Positions 44,438 to 53,690 of a stretch of DNA of 64,000 nucleotides are shown here, in pieces. The position numbers and the translations under genes are program-made. Within the stretch, counting starts at the first letter, position 1, and each line of letters starts with the position of its first letter. Origin of the DNA: Paracoccaceae bacterium (GTDB taxonomy: Bacteria; Pseudomonadota; Alphaproteobacteria; Rhodobacterales; Rhodobacteraceae); NCBI GenBank assembly GCA_023383015.1, contig JAHDXW010000001.1, positions 62,001 to 126,000 of the forward strand, read 5' to 3'. Below the pieces are notes generated by a model, which searched no databases, was not told the DNA's origin, and was given only the letters and a program-made list of their open reading frames with translations.

Positions 44438-45325
44438 ATGCGTAACGATATCGTCTCGGCTCTGGGCCTGCTGGGGCTTGCCGCAGTCGTCCTGTCCGGC
44501 TGCACGGAGGGGCCGGGGCTGCCCTTCGGCCTCGGCAGTGCCGGCGCGGAATCCGGTACGCCGGCGGCCACGGAGGTGCGCATCGTCGAGCGCGACGTCG
44601 AGGCACCCGAGGTCTTCCGCATCAGCGAGCCCGGGCTGTGGGACGGCCGGCCGTCGCTCGGCGGGGTCTGGGTGGCCTATCCCGGGGTTCAGGATCCCGA
44701 GCGCGTGATCATCCGCAACCCCGGCAGCGGCGCCTTCGTGATCGGCGCGCTGTTCCGGCGCGAGCGCGAGAACCCCGGACCGCAGCTGCAGGTCTCCTCC
44801 GACGCCGCCGCCGCGCTCGGCATGCTCGCAGGGGCGCCGGCCGAACTCGAGGTCGTGGCGCTCCGCCGCGAGGAGGTGTCCGAGGCGCCCGAGCCCGACC
44901 CCACCGCCACGATCGAGCCCGGCGAGGTCGTGGTCGAGCCGCTGGACGCCCCGGCCGGGCCACTCCCGGACGCACCCCCGCCGCCGGCCGTGCCGCCACC
45001 GGCAGTGCCGCCGCCGGCCGAGACGCCCGCGCCGGCCGCCGCGCCGCCGCCCGCGACGACGGCGCCGACTCCCGCGCCCGCCGCCGCCGCCTCCGGCCGG
45101 CAGTTCCTGCAGATCGGGATATTCAGCGTCGAGGCCAACGCCCAGCGCGCCTCGCGCCAGATGGAGGGTGCCGGCCTGACCGCCGCCATCCGCCGCGAGG
45201 AGACCCGCGGCAAGACCTTCTGGCGCGTCGTCGTCGGCCCGACCGCCGGCGAGGACGACCGCCGCGCCCTCCTCGCCCGTGTGCGGGCACTGGGCTACAC
45301 GGATGCCTATTTCGTCGCCCGCTAG
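44438..45325 (+). CDS. SPOR-domain lipoprotein (RlpA-like)
   Basis: This 295-residue lipoprotein (lipobox LSGC) has a double-psi beta-barrel-like segment (VWVAYPGVQDPERVIIRN ... ALGMLAGAPAELEVVALRREE), a Pro/Ala-rich linker (about residues 165-215) and a C-terminal SPOR domain (about residues 220-295) that binds denuded peptidoglycan. It likely acts in septal or polar wall remodelling. The ATG at 44438 is preferred over the TTG at 44423. The D,D-carboxypeptidase gene follows after 27 bases. Confidence 0.88.
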   Translation: MRNDIVSALGLLGLAAVVLSGCTEGPGLPFGLGSAGAESGTPAATEVRIVERDVEAPEVFRISEPGLWDGRPSLGGVWVAYPGVQDPERVIIRNPGSGAFVIGALFRRERENPGPQLQVSSDAAAALGMLAGAPAELEVVALRREEVSEAPEPDPTATIEPGEVVVEPLDAPAGPLPDAPPPPAVPPPAVPPPAETPAPAAAPPPATTAPTPAPAAAASGRQFLQIGIFSVEANAQRASRQMEGAGLTAAIRREETRGKTFWRVVVGPTAGEDDRRALLARVRALGYTDAYFVAR

Positions 45326-45352
45326 AACGGGCGATCCGACGGAGACCCCTGC

Positions 45353-46516
45353 ATGATGCCGGCGCCACATCGCCTTGTCCTAGCCCTGGCAATTGCCGTC
45401 CTTGCCGCGCTGCCGGCCCGCGCTGCATTCGAGACGCGCGCCACCGCCGCCTTCGTGCTCGACTACGCCACCGGGACGGTGCTGCTTGACAAGAACGGCG
45501 ACCGCCCGGTGCCGCCGGCCTCGATGTCGAAGCTGATGACACTGTTCATGCTGTTCGAGGCGATCGACGACGGCCGGGTGCCGCCCGAGACTCCCTTCTC
45601 GGTCTCCGGCAAGGCCAAGGCGATGGGCGGATCCACGATGTTCCTCGACGAGCGCGACCGCCCGACGGCACGGGAACTGATCCTCGGCATCATCGTCAAC
45701 TCCGGCAACGACGCCAGCGTGGCGGTGGCCGAGGGGCTGGCCGGGACCGAGGAGGCCTTTGCCCGGCTGATGAACGAGCGCGCACGCGCGCTGGGGCTGA
45801 CCGGCACCAACCTCGTCAACGCGTCGGGTTGGCCGCACCCCGAGCACCGCATGTCGATGCACGACCTCGTGCGCGTGGCCGAGCTGATGATCCGCGAGCA
45901 CCCCGACCTCTACCGGCTGTTCGCCGAGACCGAGTACGACTACAAGGGCCGCTCGCCGCAGAACCGCTTCAACCGCAACCCGCTCCTCGCGCTCGGCGTG
46001 GGCGCCGACGGGCTGAAGACGGGCCACACCGCCGAGGCCGGCTTCGGCCTTGTCGGCTCGGCGGTCCAGGGCGGCCGGCGGGTGATCTTCGCCATCACCG
46101 GGTTGCCCAGCGACCGCGAGCGGCGCGAGGAATCCGAGCGCATCATCAACTGGGCATTCCGCCAGTTCGTCGAGCGCCAGGTCGCGCCGGCCGGGCGGCG
46201 GGTGGCCGAGGCGCCGGTGTGGATGGGGGCGGCACCGACGGTCGGCCTCGTGCCGGCCGCCGAGGTCAAGGTGATTCTGCCGGCACTGTCGCAGGATGCC
46301 GTGACGGCGCAGGTGGTCCTTCGCGGCCCGGTGGCCGCGCCCGTCGTCGCCGGACAGCCGCTGGCCGAGCTGGTCGTCACCGCGCCCGAGCTGCCCGAGC
46401 GGCGCTTCCCGCTCTATGCCGAGGCCGATGTCCCGCGCGGCGGCCTGCTCGTCCGTCTCAGGACCGCAATCGCGGTGCTCTACGACCGCTTCGCCGGCCC
46501 TGTGGCGGGGCTCTAG
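45353..46516 (+). CDS. dacC: D-alanyl-D-alanine carboxypeptidase (PBP5/6 type)
   Basis: This 387-residue exported serine peptidase trims the terminal D-Ala of peptidoglycan pentapeptides. It has a signal peptide (LVLALAIAVLAALPARA), the active-site SMSK (Ser57, Lys60), SGN (about residue 119), KTG (about residue 222), and a C-terminal beta domain with an amphipathic tail for membrane anchoring. The gene order with the SPOR lipoprotein before and tmk after is common in the Rhodobacterales. The dacC symbol follows family usage; dacA would be equally acceptable. Confidence 0.93.
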   Translation: MMPAPHRLVLALAIAVLAALPARAAFETRATAAFVLDYATGTVLLDKNGDRPVPPASMSKLMTLFMLFEAIDDGRVPPETPFSVSGKAKAMGGSTMFLDERDRPTARELILGIIVNSGNDASVAVAEGLAGTEEAFARLMNERARALGLTGTNLVNASGWPHPEHRMSMHDLVRVAELMIREHPDLYRLFAETEYDYKGRSPQNRFNRNPLLALGVGADGLKTGHTAEAGFGLVGSAVQGGRRVIFAITGLPSDRERREESERIINWAFRQFVERQVAPAGRRVAEAPVWMGAAPTVGLVPAAEVKVILPALSQDAVTAQVVLRGPVAAPVVAGQPLAELVVTAPELPERRFPLYAEADVPRGGLLVRLRTAIAVLYDRFAGPVAGL

Positions 46517-46520
46517 GGGC

Positions 46521-47150
46521 ATGGCCGCGGGCGGCGGGCGTTTCCTCAGCTTCGAGGGGATCGACGGCGCGGGCAAGTCCACCCAGCTGCGCCTGCTCGC
46601 CGGGGCGCTGGCGGCCGAGGGCCGGGCGGTGGTCACCACGCGCGAGCCCGGCGGCTCGCCCGGGGCCGAGGAGATCCGCCGCCTGCTGGTCGAGGGCGAG
46701 GGCGGGCGCTGGTCGGCCGAGACCGAGGTTCTGCTGTTCACCGCGGCCCGGCGCGACCATCTCGAACGCACCATCCTGCCGGCCCTGGCGCGGGGAGCGG
46801 TTGTGCTGACCGACCGCTTCGCCGATTCGACCCGCGTCTACCAGGGCGCGGCCCGCCCCGACCTCGCCGCCGAGGTCGAGCGGCTGCATGCCGCTTTCAT
46901 CGGTCGCGAGCCCGACCTGACCTTCCTGATCGACATGGACCCGGCCGTGGCGCTGGCCCGCGGGCTGGCCCGCGGCGGCGCAGAACAGCGCTTCGAAGGA
47001 CGGGGGGCGGGCTTCCAGGCGGCGCTGCGCGCGGGCTTCCGCACCCTCGCCGCCGCCCACCCGCGCCGCATCCGGCTGATCGACGGGGCCCGGCCCGCGG
47101 CCGCGGTGGCCGCCGAGGTGCTGGCCATCACCCGCGAGGCGCTGGCATGA
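46521..47150 (+). CDS. tmk: Thymidylate kinase
   Basis: This 209-residue enzyme phosphorylates dTMP to dTDP. It has the P-loop FEGIDGAGKSTQ, TREPGGSPGAEEIR, and VLTDRFADSTRVYQG (the DR(Y/F) dTMP site). The ATG at 46521 lies 4 bases after the carboxypeptidase stop. It overlaps holB by four bases. Confidence 0.96.
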   Translation: MAAGGGRFLSFEGIDGAGKSTQLRLLAGALAAEGRAVVTTREPGGSPGAEEIRRLLVEGEGGRWSAETEVLLFTAARRDHLERTILPALARGAVVLTDRFADSTRVYQGAARPDLAAEVERLHAAFIGREPDLTFLIDMDPAVALARGLARGGAEQRFEGRGAGFQAALRAGFRTLAAAHPRRIRLIDGARPAAAVAAEVLAITREALA

Positions 47151-48259
47151 GCGAGGCGCCGGCGCCGGAGGCCGACCGCGCCGACGGCGCCCCGCATCCC
47201 CGCCACGCGCCCGCCGTCTTCGGCCAGCACGCCGCCGAGTCCGCCTTCCTTGCCGCCCATGCCGTCGGGCGGCTGCCGCACGGCTGGCTGATCGCCGGGC
47301 CGAGGGGCGTCGGCAAGGCCACCCTCGCCTGGCGGATTGCCCGTTTCCTGCTCGCCGCGGCCCCCGAACCCGCCGGGCTGTTCGCCCCCCCGCCGCCGCC
47401 CGCAACGCTCGACATCGCCGCCAACCATCCGATCGGCCGCCGCGTCGCCGCGCTGTCCGAGCCGCGGCTGAAGCTCGTGCGCCGCGGCTGGGACGACGAC
47501 CGCGGCAGGCTGCGGGCGGTCATTACCGTCGACGAGGTGCGCGAGCTCGCCCGTTTCTTCGGACTGTCGGCCACCGACGGCGGCCGGCGGGTGGTGATCG
47601 TCGATGCCGCCGACGAACTGAATCCCAACGCCGCCAACGCCATCCTCAAGCTGCTGGAAGAGCCGCCGGCCGGCGCGGTGCTGCTGCTCGTCTGCCACAA
47701 GCCGGCGGCGCTTCTGCCCACCATCCGGTCGCGCTGCCGGGTGTTGCGCTGCTCGCCTCTCGGCGCGGACGACCTTGCCCGTGCGCTGACCGGCGCCGGG
47801 GTGACGCCGCCTGCCGACCCGGCCGCGCTGGCCGAACTCGCAGGCGGCTCTGCGGGGGCGGCGGTGGCGCTGGTCGCCGGCGAAGGACTGGCGCTCTATG
47901 CCCGGATCGTGGCGCTGATGGCCGGGATGCCGCGGCTCGACCGGCCCGCCGCGATCGACCTGGCCGAGACTGCCGCGCGCGACCCCGCGGCCTTCGAAAC
48001 GACGCTGGCGCTGATCGAGGCCTTCCTGGCCCGCCTCGCCCGCACCGGCGCGCTGGGCCGGCCGCCCGCGGCCGAGGCGGCGCCCGGCGAGGCCGCTGCC
48101 TTCGCCCGCCTTGCCCCCGATGCCGCCGCCGCCCGAGCCTGGGCAGAACGGGCGCAGACACTGGTGGCGCGGGCGCGCCGGGGCCGGGCGGTCAACCTTG
48201 ACCCGGCGGCGCTTCTGGTCGATATCCTCCTCGCACTGAACGAGGGCGCCGCCCGCTGA
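47147..48259 (+). CDS. holB: DNA polymerase III delta-prime subunit
   Basis: This 370-residue AAA+ clamp-loader subunit has a degenerate Walker A (GPRGVGKAT), the VIVDAADELNPNAANAILKLLEEPPAG segment typical of DnaX/HolB, and the sensor-1 region TIRSRCRVLRCSPL. The clamp-loader context is supported by tmk directly before it, an almost universal pair. Neighbouring genes abut or overlap. Confidence 0.94.
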   Translation: MSEAPAPEADRADGAPHPRHAPAVFGQHAAESAFLAAHAVGRLPHGWLIAGPRGVGKATLAWRIARFLLAAAPEPAGLFAPPPPPATLDIAANHPIGRRVAALSEPRLKLVRRGWDDDRGRLRAVITVDEVRELARFFGLSATDGGRRVVIVDAADELNPNAANAILKLLEEPPAGAVLLLVCHKPAALLPTIRSRCRVLRCSPLGADDLARALTGAGVTPPADPAALAELAGGSAGAAVALVAGEGLALYARIVALMAGMPRLDRPAAIDLAETAARDPAAFETTLALIEAFLARLARTGALGRPPAAEAAPGEAAAFARLAPDAAAARAWAERAQTLVARARRGRAVNLDPAALLVDILLALNEGAAR

Positions 48260-48300
48260 GCCCGCCGTCCGGTCCATCCCGCGCCCCGGCAGCCCCGGCC

Positions 48301-49122
48301 ATGACCGCCCCAGACACCGCCCCCCCGCCCGAGATCGTGGACAGCCACTGCCACCTCGACTTCCCCGACTTCGCGGGCGAACTCGAGGCGGTGATCGCCC
48401 GCGCCGCGGCCGCCGGGGTCACGCGCATCGTCACCATCGGCACGCGGCTGGCCGACGCGGGGCGGGTGCGTGCCATCGCCGAGGCGCATCGCGGCGTCTT
48501 CTACACTGTCGGCACCCACCCGATGAACGCCGCCGCCGAGCCGATGGTGCACCTCGAGGAGCTCGTCGCGCTGGCCCGCGAACCGAAGCTGGTCGGCATC
48601 GGGGAATCCGGGCTCGACTATCATTACACCCCCGAAAGCCGCGGCCTGCAGCAGCAGTCGCTGCGTTTGCACATCGCCGCCGCCCGCGCGACCGGCCTGC
48701 CGCTTGTCATCCACGCCCGCGACGCCGACGTCGACATGGCCCGCATCCTTACCGAAGAGCATGCCGCTGGCCGCTTCGAGGCGGTGATGCACTGCTATTC
48801 CTCCGGCCCGGCGCTCGCCGAGACGGCGCTCGGCCTCGGCTTCTACCTGTCGATGTCGGGGATCGCGGCCTTCCCGAAGTCGGACGCCCTGCGCGCAATC
48901 TTCGCCGCCGCGCCGGTGGACCGCATCCTGGTCGAGACCGACGCCCCCTATCTCGCCCCGCCGCCCTTCCGCGGCCGCCGCAACGAGCCGGCGCATGTCG
49001 TGCATACCGCCCGCGCAGGGGCGGTCTTGTTCGGGATGGACTACGCCGCCTTCGCCGCCCGGACCTCGGCCAACTTCGACCGCCTCTTCTCCCGCGCGGC
49101 ACGGGCGCGGCGGGCCGCCTGA
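48301..49122 (+). CDS. tatD: TatD-family metal-dependent deoxyribonuclease
   Basis: This 273-residue TIM-barrel hydrolase has the metal-binding SHCHLDF, GIGESGLDYHYTPES, VIHARDAD, MHCYSSGP and ETDAPYLAPPPFRGRRNEP. It is thought to act in DNA repair or quality control. Its stop overlaps the next start by one base (TGATG). Confidence 0.94.
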   Translation: MTAPDTAPPPEIVDSHCHLDFPDFAGELEAVIARAAAAGVTRIVTIGTRLADAGRVRAIAEAHRGVFYTVGTHPMNAAAEPMVHLEELVALAREPKLVGIGESGLDYHYTPESRGLQQQSLRLHIAAARATGLPLVIHARDADVDMARILTEEHAAGRFEAVMHCYSSGPALAETALGLGFYLSMSGIAAFPKSDALRAIFAAAPVDRILVETDAPYLAPPPFRGRRNEPAHVVHTARAGAVLFGMDYAAFAARTSANFDRLFSRAARARRAA

Positions 49123-49919
49123 TGGCGCGGACCGCCTTCCGCATCCTCGGCTGCGGCTCCTCGGGGGGGGTGCCGCGGCTGGGCGGCCACTGGGGTGCCT
49201 GCGACCCCGCCAACCCTCGCAACCGGCGCAGCCGCTGCTCGCTGCTCGTCAGCCGCGAGGAAGGCGGCGGCACTACCCGGGTGCTGGTCGACACGTCGCC
49301 CGACATGCGCACCCAGCTCCTGGACGCCGGGGTGGGAGAACTCGACGGGGTGGTCTACACCCACGCCCACGCCGACCATGTCCACGGCCTCGACGACCTC
49401 CGACAGGTGGTCTTCAATATGCGCCGGCGGCTGCCGGTGTGGGCCGACGGGCCGACGCAGGAGGCTCTGCTGGCCCGCTTCGGCTATGCCTTCGTCCAGC
49501 CGGACGGCTCGCCCTACCCGCCGATCCTCGACCTGCACGCTATCCGCGGGCCGGTGACGGTGCCGGGCGCGGGCGGGCCGGTCACCCTCGCCCCCTTCCG
49601 TGTCAGCCACGGGCCGACCGAGGCGCTCGGCTTCCGGATCGGCAGCGTCGCCTACCTGCCCGACGTGGTGTCGATTCCCGACGCCAGCTGGCCAATGCTC
49701 GAGGGGCTCGACGTCTGGGTCGTGGATGCACTGCGGCGCACACCCCACCCGACCCATGCCCATCTCGCGCTGACACTCGACTGGATCGGCCGTGTCCGCC
49801 CCGCCCGCGCGATCCTGACCAACATGCACATCGACCTCGACCACGACGCCGTGGCCGCCGAGACCCCCGACCATGTCATGCCCGCCCATGACGGGATGAC
49901 CTTCTGGGCCGAGGAGTAG
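49122..49919 (+). CDS. PhnP-like metallo-beta-lactamase-fold phosphodiesterase
   Basis: This 265-residue hydrolase has LGCGSSGGVPRLGG at its N-terminus, the metal motif THAHADHVHGLDDLR and later histidines in VSHGPTEAL and NMHIDLDHDAV. PhnP-type enzymes cleave cyclic phosphodiesters. In this conserved tmk-holB-tatD-MBL order no phosphonate genes are present, so its real substrate is open. Confidence 0.88.
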   Translation: MARTAFRILGCGSSGGVPRLGGHWGACDPANPRNRRSRCSLLVSREEGGGTTRVLVDTSPDMRTQLLDAGVGELDGVVYTHAHADHVHGLDDLRQVVFNMRRRLPVWADGPTQEALLARFGYAFVQPDGSPYPPILDLHAIRGPVTVPGAGGPVTLAPFRVSHGPTEALGFRIGSVAYLPDVVSIPDASWPMLEGLDVWVVDALRRTPHPTHAHLALTLDWIGRVRPARAILTNMHIDLDHDAVAAETPDHVMPAHDGMTFWAEE

Positions 49920-49926
49920 CGGCCCC

Positions 49927-50862
49927 GTGCAGGCGCTCCTCGGCGTCATCCTGCCGGTCTTCCTCGTCATCGGCTTCGGCTATCTGGTGGCCCGGCGCGG
50001 CTGGTTCGGCGATGCGGCTGTGGACGGGCTGATGCAGTTCACCCAGCAGTTCGCGATCCCCTGCCTGCTCTTTGCCGCCCTCGCCCGGCTCGACCTCGCA
50101 CGGGGCTTCGACCTGGCGCTGATCGCCTCGTTCTACGGCGCCGCGACGCTGTGCTTCATCGCCGGCCTGCTCGGGGCGCGGCTGCTGTTCGGCCGGCCGT
50201 GGGAGGACGCGGTCGCCATCGGCTTCGTCTGCCTGTTCTCCAACTCGGTCCTGCTCGGCCTGCCGATCATGGAACGCGCCTACGGCGCCGGGGCGCTGGA
50301 GGGCAACTTCGCCATCATCGCCCTGCACGCGCCCTACTGCTATGCCCTCGGTCTGGCGGCGATGGAGACGGTGCGCGCCCGCGGCGCGCTGGCCGGCCTG
50401 CCGCAGCGAATCGCCCGCGCGGTGTTCCGCAACGGCCTGGTGCTCGCGATCGCCGCGGGGCTGACCGTCAACCTCACCGGCCTGCCCCTGCCCGGGGTGG
50501 TCTGGGACGCGCTCGACCTCATGATCCGCGCCGCGCTGCCCGCGGCGCTGTTCGGGCTCGGCGGCATCCTCTGCCGCTACCGGCCCGAGGGCGACCTGCG
50601 CACCATCGCCTATGTCTGCGCGGTGTCGCTGGTGCTTCACCCCGCGCTGGTCTGGATCTTCGGCCGGGGCCTCGGCCTCTCCGAGGCCGGGTTCCGCTCG
50701 GCGGTGGTCACCGCCGCCATGGCGCCGGGCGTCAACGGCTATGTCTTCGCGAGCCTCTACGGGGTGGCGCGCCGCGTCGCCGCCTCGGCGGTCCTGATCG
50801 CCACCGCCGCCTCGGTGGTCACCGCCTGGCTGTGGCTGACGCTGCTCGGCGGCGGGCCGTGA
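49927..50862 (+). CDS. AEC-family transporter (auxin efflux carrier type)
   Basis: This 311-residue membrane protein has about ten hydrophobic segments, the family start LLGVILPVFLVIGFGYLVARR and the mid-protein ALHAPYCYALGL. The GTG at 49927 lies 7 bases after the previous stop. Members export small organic anions; the substrate is unknown. Confidence 0.85.
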   Translation: MQALLGVILPVFLVIGFGYLVARRGWFGDAAVDGLMQFTQQFAIPCLLFAALARLDLARGFDLALIASFYGAATLCFIAGLLGARLLFGRPWEDAVAIGFVCLFSNSVLLGLPIMERAYGAGALEGNFAIIALHAPYCYALGLAAMETVRARGALAGLPQRIARAVFRNGLVLAIAAGLTVNLTGLPLPGVVWDALDLMIRAALPAALFGLGGILCRYRPEGDLRTIAYVCAVSLVLHPALVWIFGRGLGLSEAGFRSAVVTAAMAPGVNGYVFASLYGVARRVAASAVLIATAASVVTAWLWLTLLGGGP

Positions 50863-50909
50863 GCGCGCGCCCGCTTGCCCGGCCGCCGCGAAGCGGGCAG
50901 AAGGCGGCC

Positions 50910-51554
50910 ATGGCCCGCCAGACCGACTACCACGTGCTCCGCGCGATCTTCACCCGCTTCCGCGCAGCCCGGCCGGAACCGAAGGGCGAACTCGAGCACC
51001 TCAACGCCTACACGCTTCTCGTCGCGGTGGCACTGTCGGCGCAGGCCACCGACCGCAGCGTCAACGCCGCCACCCGCGGCCTGTTCGCCGTCGCCGACAC
51101 CCCCGGCGAGATGCTTGCCCTCGGCGAGGAGGGGCTGATCGCCCACATCCGCACGATCGGCCTCTTCCGGAACAAGGCCCGCAACGTGATGCAGCTGTCC
51201 CGGATCCTCGTCGAGCACTACGGCGGCGAGGTGCCGTCGTCGCGCGCGGCGCTGCAGTCGCTGCCGGGGGTGGGGCGCAAGACGGCGAACGTCGTGCTGA
51301 ACATGTGGTGGCACCTGCCCGCACAGGCGGTCGACACCCACATCTTCCGGGTCGGCAACCGCACCGGCATCGCGCCGGGCCGCACGCCCGAGGCGGTGGA
51401 GCGGGCGATCGAGGACAACGTCCCGGCCGAGTTCCAGCTCCACGCCCATCAATGGCTTGTCCTGCACGGGCGCTATGTCTGCACCGCCCGCAAGCCGGCC
51501 TGCGCCTCCTGCGTGATCAACGATCTCTGCGCCTGGGAAGGGAAGTCCGCGTGA
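50910..51554 (+). CDS. nth: Endonuclease III
   Basis: This 214-residue base-excision glycosylase/lyase has the helix-hairpin-helix LPGVGRKTANVVL with catalytic Lys, the catalytic Asp in VDTHIFRVGNRTG, and a [4Fe-4S] motif C-x6-C-x2-C-x5-C at the C-terminus. The stop overlaps the next GTG start (GTGA). Confidence 0.95.
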   Translation: MARQTDYHVLRAIFTRFRAARPEPKGELEHLNAYTLLVAVALSAQATDRSVNAATRGLFAVADTPGEMLALGEEGLIAHIRTIGLFRNKARNVMQLSRILVEHYGGEVPSSRAALQSLPGVGRKTANVVLNMWWHLPAQAVDTHIFRVGNRTGIAPGRTPEAVERAIEDNVPAEFQLHAHQWLVLHGRYVCTARKPACASCVINDLCAWEGKSA

Positions 51555-52540
51555 AACGCTTCAAGGTCGCCGGCATCGGCAATGCCATCGTCGACGTCTT
51601 CGGTTCGGTCTCTGATGGCTTCCTTGCCGACCACGGCATCCGCAAGGGCATCATGACGCTGGTCGGGCGCGACCGCTCCGAGACGCTCTATGCCGCCATG
51701 GGCGCCCGGCGCACCGCCGCCGGCGGATCGGTGGCCAACACCCTCGCGGGGCTCGGCAACCTCGGTCTTGCCACCGCCTTCGTCGGCCGCGTCGCCGACG
51801 ACGAGCTCGGCCGCTTCTTCGCTGCCGACACCGAGCGGCTGGGCACCGCCTTCCCCAACCGGCCGGTCGCCGACAGCGGGCTGCCCACCTCGCGGTCGAT
51901 GATCTTCGTCACCCCCGACGGCGAGCGGTCGATGAACACCTACCTCGGCATCTCGGCCGAGGTCTCTCCCGGCGACGTCGACGAGGCGGTGATGGCCAGC
52001 TCGGAGGTGGTCTTCCTCGAGGGCTACCTGTTCGACAAGGACGAGGGGAAGGAGGCGTTCCTCAAGGCCGCGCGCGCCTGCCGCGGTGCCGGCGGGCGGG
52101 CGGGCATCGCGCTTTCGGACCCCTTCTGCGTCGACCGCCACCGTGCCGATTTCCGCCGGCTGGTCGCCGCCGACATGGATTACGTCATCGGCAACCAGTC
52201 CGAATGGGTCTCGCTCTACGAGACCAACGACCTCGCGGACGCGCTCGCCGCCGCCGCCGCCGACTGCCCGCTGGTCGTCTGCACCCGTTCGGGCGAGAGC
52301 GTGATCGCCATCGAATTCGGCACGCGGGTGGAGGTGCCGGTGAGGCGGGTCGTGCCGGTGGATGCGACCGGCGCGGGCGACCAGTTTGCCGCCGGCTTCC
52401 TCTGCGGGCTGGCCACCGGGCGCGACCTTGCCACCAGCGTGCGAATGGGCATCGTCGCCGCGGCCGAGGTCATCGGCCACCTCGGCGCCCGCCCCGAGGC
52501 CGACCTCCGGGCGCTGTTCCGGATGGAGGGATTCCTCTGA
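51551..52540 (+). CDS. PfkB-family carbohydrate/nucleoside kinase
   Basis: This 329-residue kinase has the family GIGNAIVDVFG start, AGGSVANTLAGLG, and the catalytic DATGAGDQFAAGF near residue 275. The profile resembles adenosine/ribokinase-like enzymes common next to nth in this group. The substrate is not certain. The GTG at 51551 overlaps the nth stop. The 3' side is closed by a palindromic hairpin. Confidence 0.9.
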   Translation: MKRFKVAGIGNAIVDVFGSVSDGFLADHGIRKGIMTLVGRDRSETLYAAMGARRTAAGGSVANTLAGLGNLGLATAFVGRVADDELGRFFAADTERLGTAFPNRPVADSGLPTSRSMIFVTPDGERSMNTYLGISAEVSPGDVDEAVMASSEVVFLEGYLFDKDEGKEAFLKAARACRGAGGRAGIALSDPFCVDRHRADFRRLVAADMDYVIGNQSEWVSLYETNDLADALAAAAADCPLVVCTRSGESVIAIEFGTRVEVPVRRVVPVDATGAGDQFAAGFLCGLATGRDLATSVRMGIVAAAEVIGHLGARPEADLRALFRMEGFL

Positions 52541-52559
52541 CGGCCACGCGGCCAGCGCG

Positions 52560-52583
52560 AAAATCCTTCGCACGAAGGATTTT
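52560..52583. repeat. Palindromic hairpin repeat, copy A (probable bidirectional terminator)
   Basis: AAAATCCTTCG-CA-CGAAGGATTTT: an 11-bp perfect stem with two central bases, starting with an A-run and ending with a T-run, 19 bases after the PfkB kinase stop. It would terminate transcription from either side. Confidence 0.8.
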
Positions 52584-52698
52584 CCCTTCCAGCGCACAGC
52601 CCCCGCGAAACCCCTTGGCCGGCAGGCAGGCCCGCAGACCCCGTGGGCCGGCACCGGGGGAAGCATCCGCGATGCGCGGGGGCGCAGGGGCCCGGGCG

Positions 52699-52722
52699 AA
52701 AATCCTTCGTGCGAAGGATTTT
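52699..52722. repeat. Palindromic hairpin repeat, copy B (probable bidirectional terminator)
   Basis: The same 24-base palindrome with TG at the centre, 139 bases after copy A and 22 bases before the convergent sulfotransferase stop. Each copy thus guards one of two convergent genes. GCG precedes and CCC follows in both. Confidence 0.8.
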
Positions 52723-52744
52723 CCCCGTCCGCCACCGGCCGCCG

Positions 52745-53566
52745 CTACTCGCCCAGTTTCTTGTGCACCTCGTCGAGGTCGATCGGCCCTGTCGGCATGT
52801 GGCTTGCCGGGTTGTCGAAGTCGTAGCGGAAGAGCTGGAAGTCGCGCTTGTAGATCTCCCACATCAGGTGTCGGGAGAGGTCGTCGAAATAGGCCTCCAC
52901 CGGATGGGCGCGCTTCGGCCCGTGGCCCTCGCTCTCGTTGAAGCGCGGAATTGCGGCAAGGTCCACCTTGACCGGCGTCGCCACCCGGTCGAGCACCGCA
53001 TGCATTCCCTCCTCGAACCGCTCGATGGGAAAGACCAGGTCGTACCGGCCACCGTTGGCGATGAAGGTAGCGATATGGCTCGACATCGCCGACCAGTGGA
53101 TGTCGGGCTCCATCGGCTTCTTCCAGCGGATGGTGTCGCGCGCGAACAGGAGGAACCTGCGGAAGCTCGCGATCTGGTCGAAATCCGCGAAATCTGCCTC
53201 GGGCGTGCCGGTCGTGACGCCGTAGCGCTGCGCGAGCAGCGGCACGAGGTTGCCACGGTAGCGCTTCCCGTTCCTCTGGACGCCGCAGATCTTGTCGAAG
53301 AACGACGACAGGATGCGGCTGTAGGGGTTCCTGACGGCTGTGAAGGCAAAGCTGCGGTGGCCGCGGACGTTGGCCTCGATCAGCGGCTGGCTGTCCTCGC
53401 GCGACCATTTGTGCAGCCCGTCGGCGGCATCATGGATGTCGCCGTCGTAGAAGCGCCCGTGGTCCGAGTAGTGCATCACCTGGCCGATGGTCGAGCAGGC
53501 GCATTTCGGGACGACCCGGTAGACCATGCTCTCGCTCTCGGTCATCCACGTGCCCGGAAAGCCCAT
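52745..53566 (-). CDS. Sulfotransferase-family protein
   Basis: This 273-residue protein has the PAPS 5'-phosphate loop VPKCACSTIGQVM and the 3'-phosphate site VRNPYSRILSSFFDK, as in the carbohydrate sulfotransferase family (sulfotransfer_2). It probably sulfates a cell-surface glycan. It is divergent from a glycosyltransferase gene, which supports a glycan role. The ATG at 53566 was preferred over the in-frame M at 53614 because it follows more closely the family start; both are possible. Confidence 0.82.
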   Translation of the reverse strand: MGFPGTWMTESESMVYRVVPKCACSTIGQVMHYSDHGRFYDGDIHDAADGLHKWSREDSQPLIEANVRGHRSFAFTAVRNPYSRILSSFFDKICGVQRNGKRYRGNLVPLLAQRYGVTTGTPEADFADFDQIASFRRFLLFARDTIRWKKPMEPDIHWSAMSSHIATFIANGGRYDLVFPIERFEEGMHAVLDRVATPVKVDLAAIPRFNESEGHGPKRAHPVEAYFDDLSRHLMWEIYKRDFQLFRYDFDNPASHMPTGPIDLDEVHKKLGE

Positions 53567-53690
53567 TGCCGCGTCCCCCTGTCCCCGCCGCCCCACCCTC
53601 GGCGACAACAGCAAAGAAACGCTGTCACTTCAATGCCGGATCGGGGTAGGTCTCGGGTCGGCCGGGGTACGTCCCGGGGGATAGGAAGCC

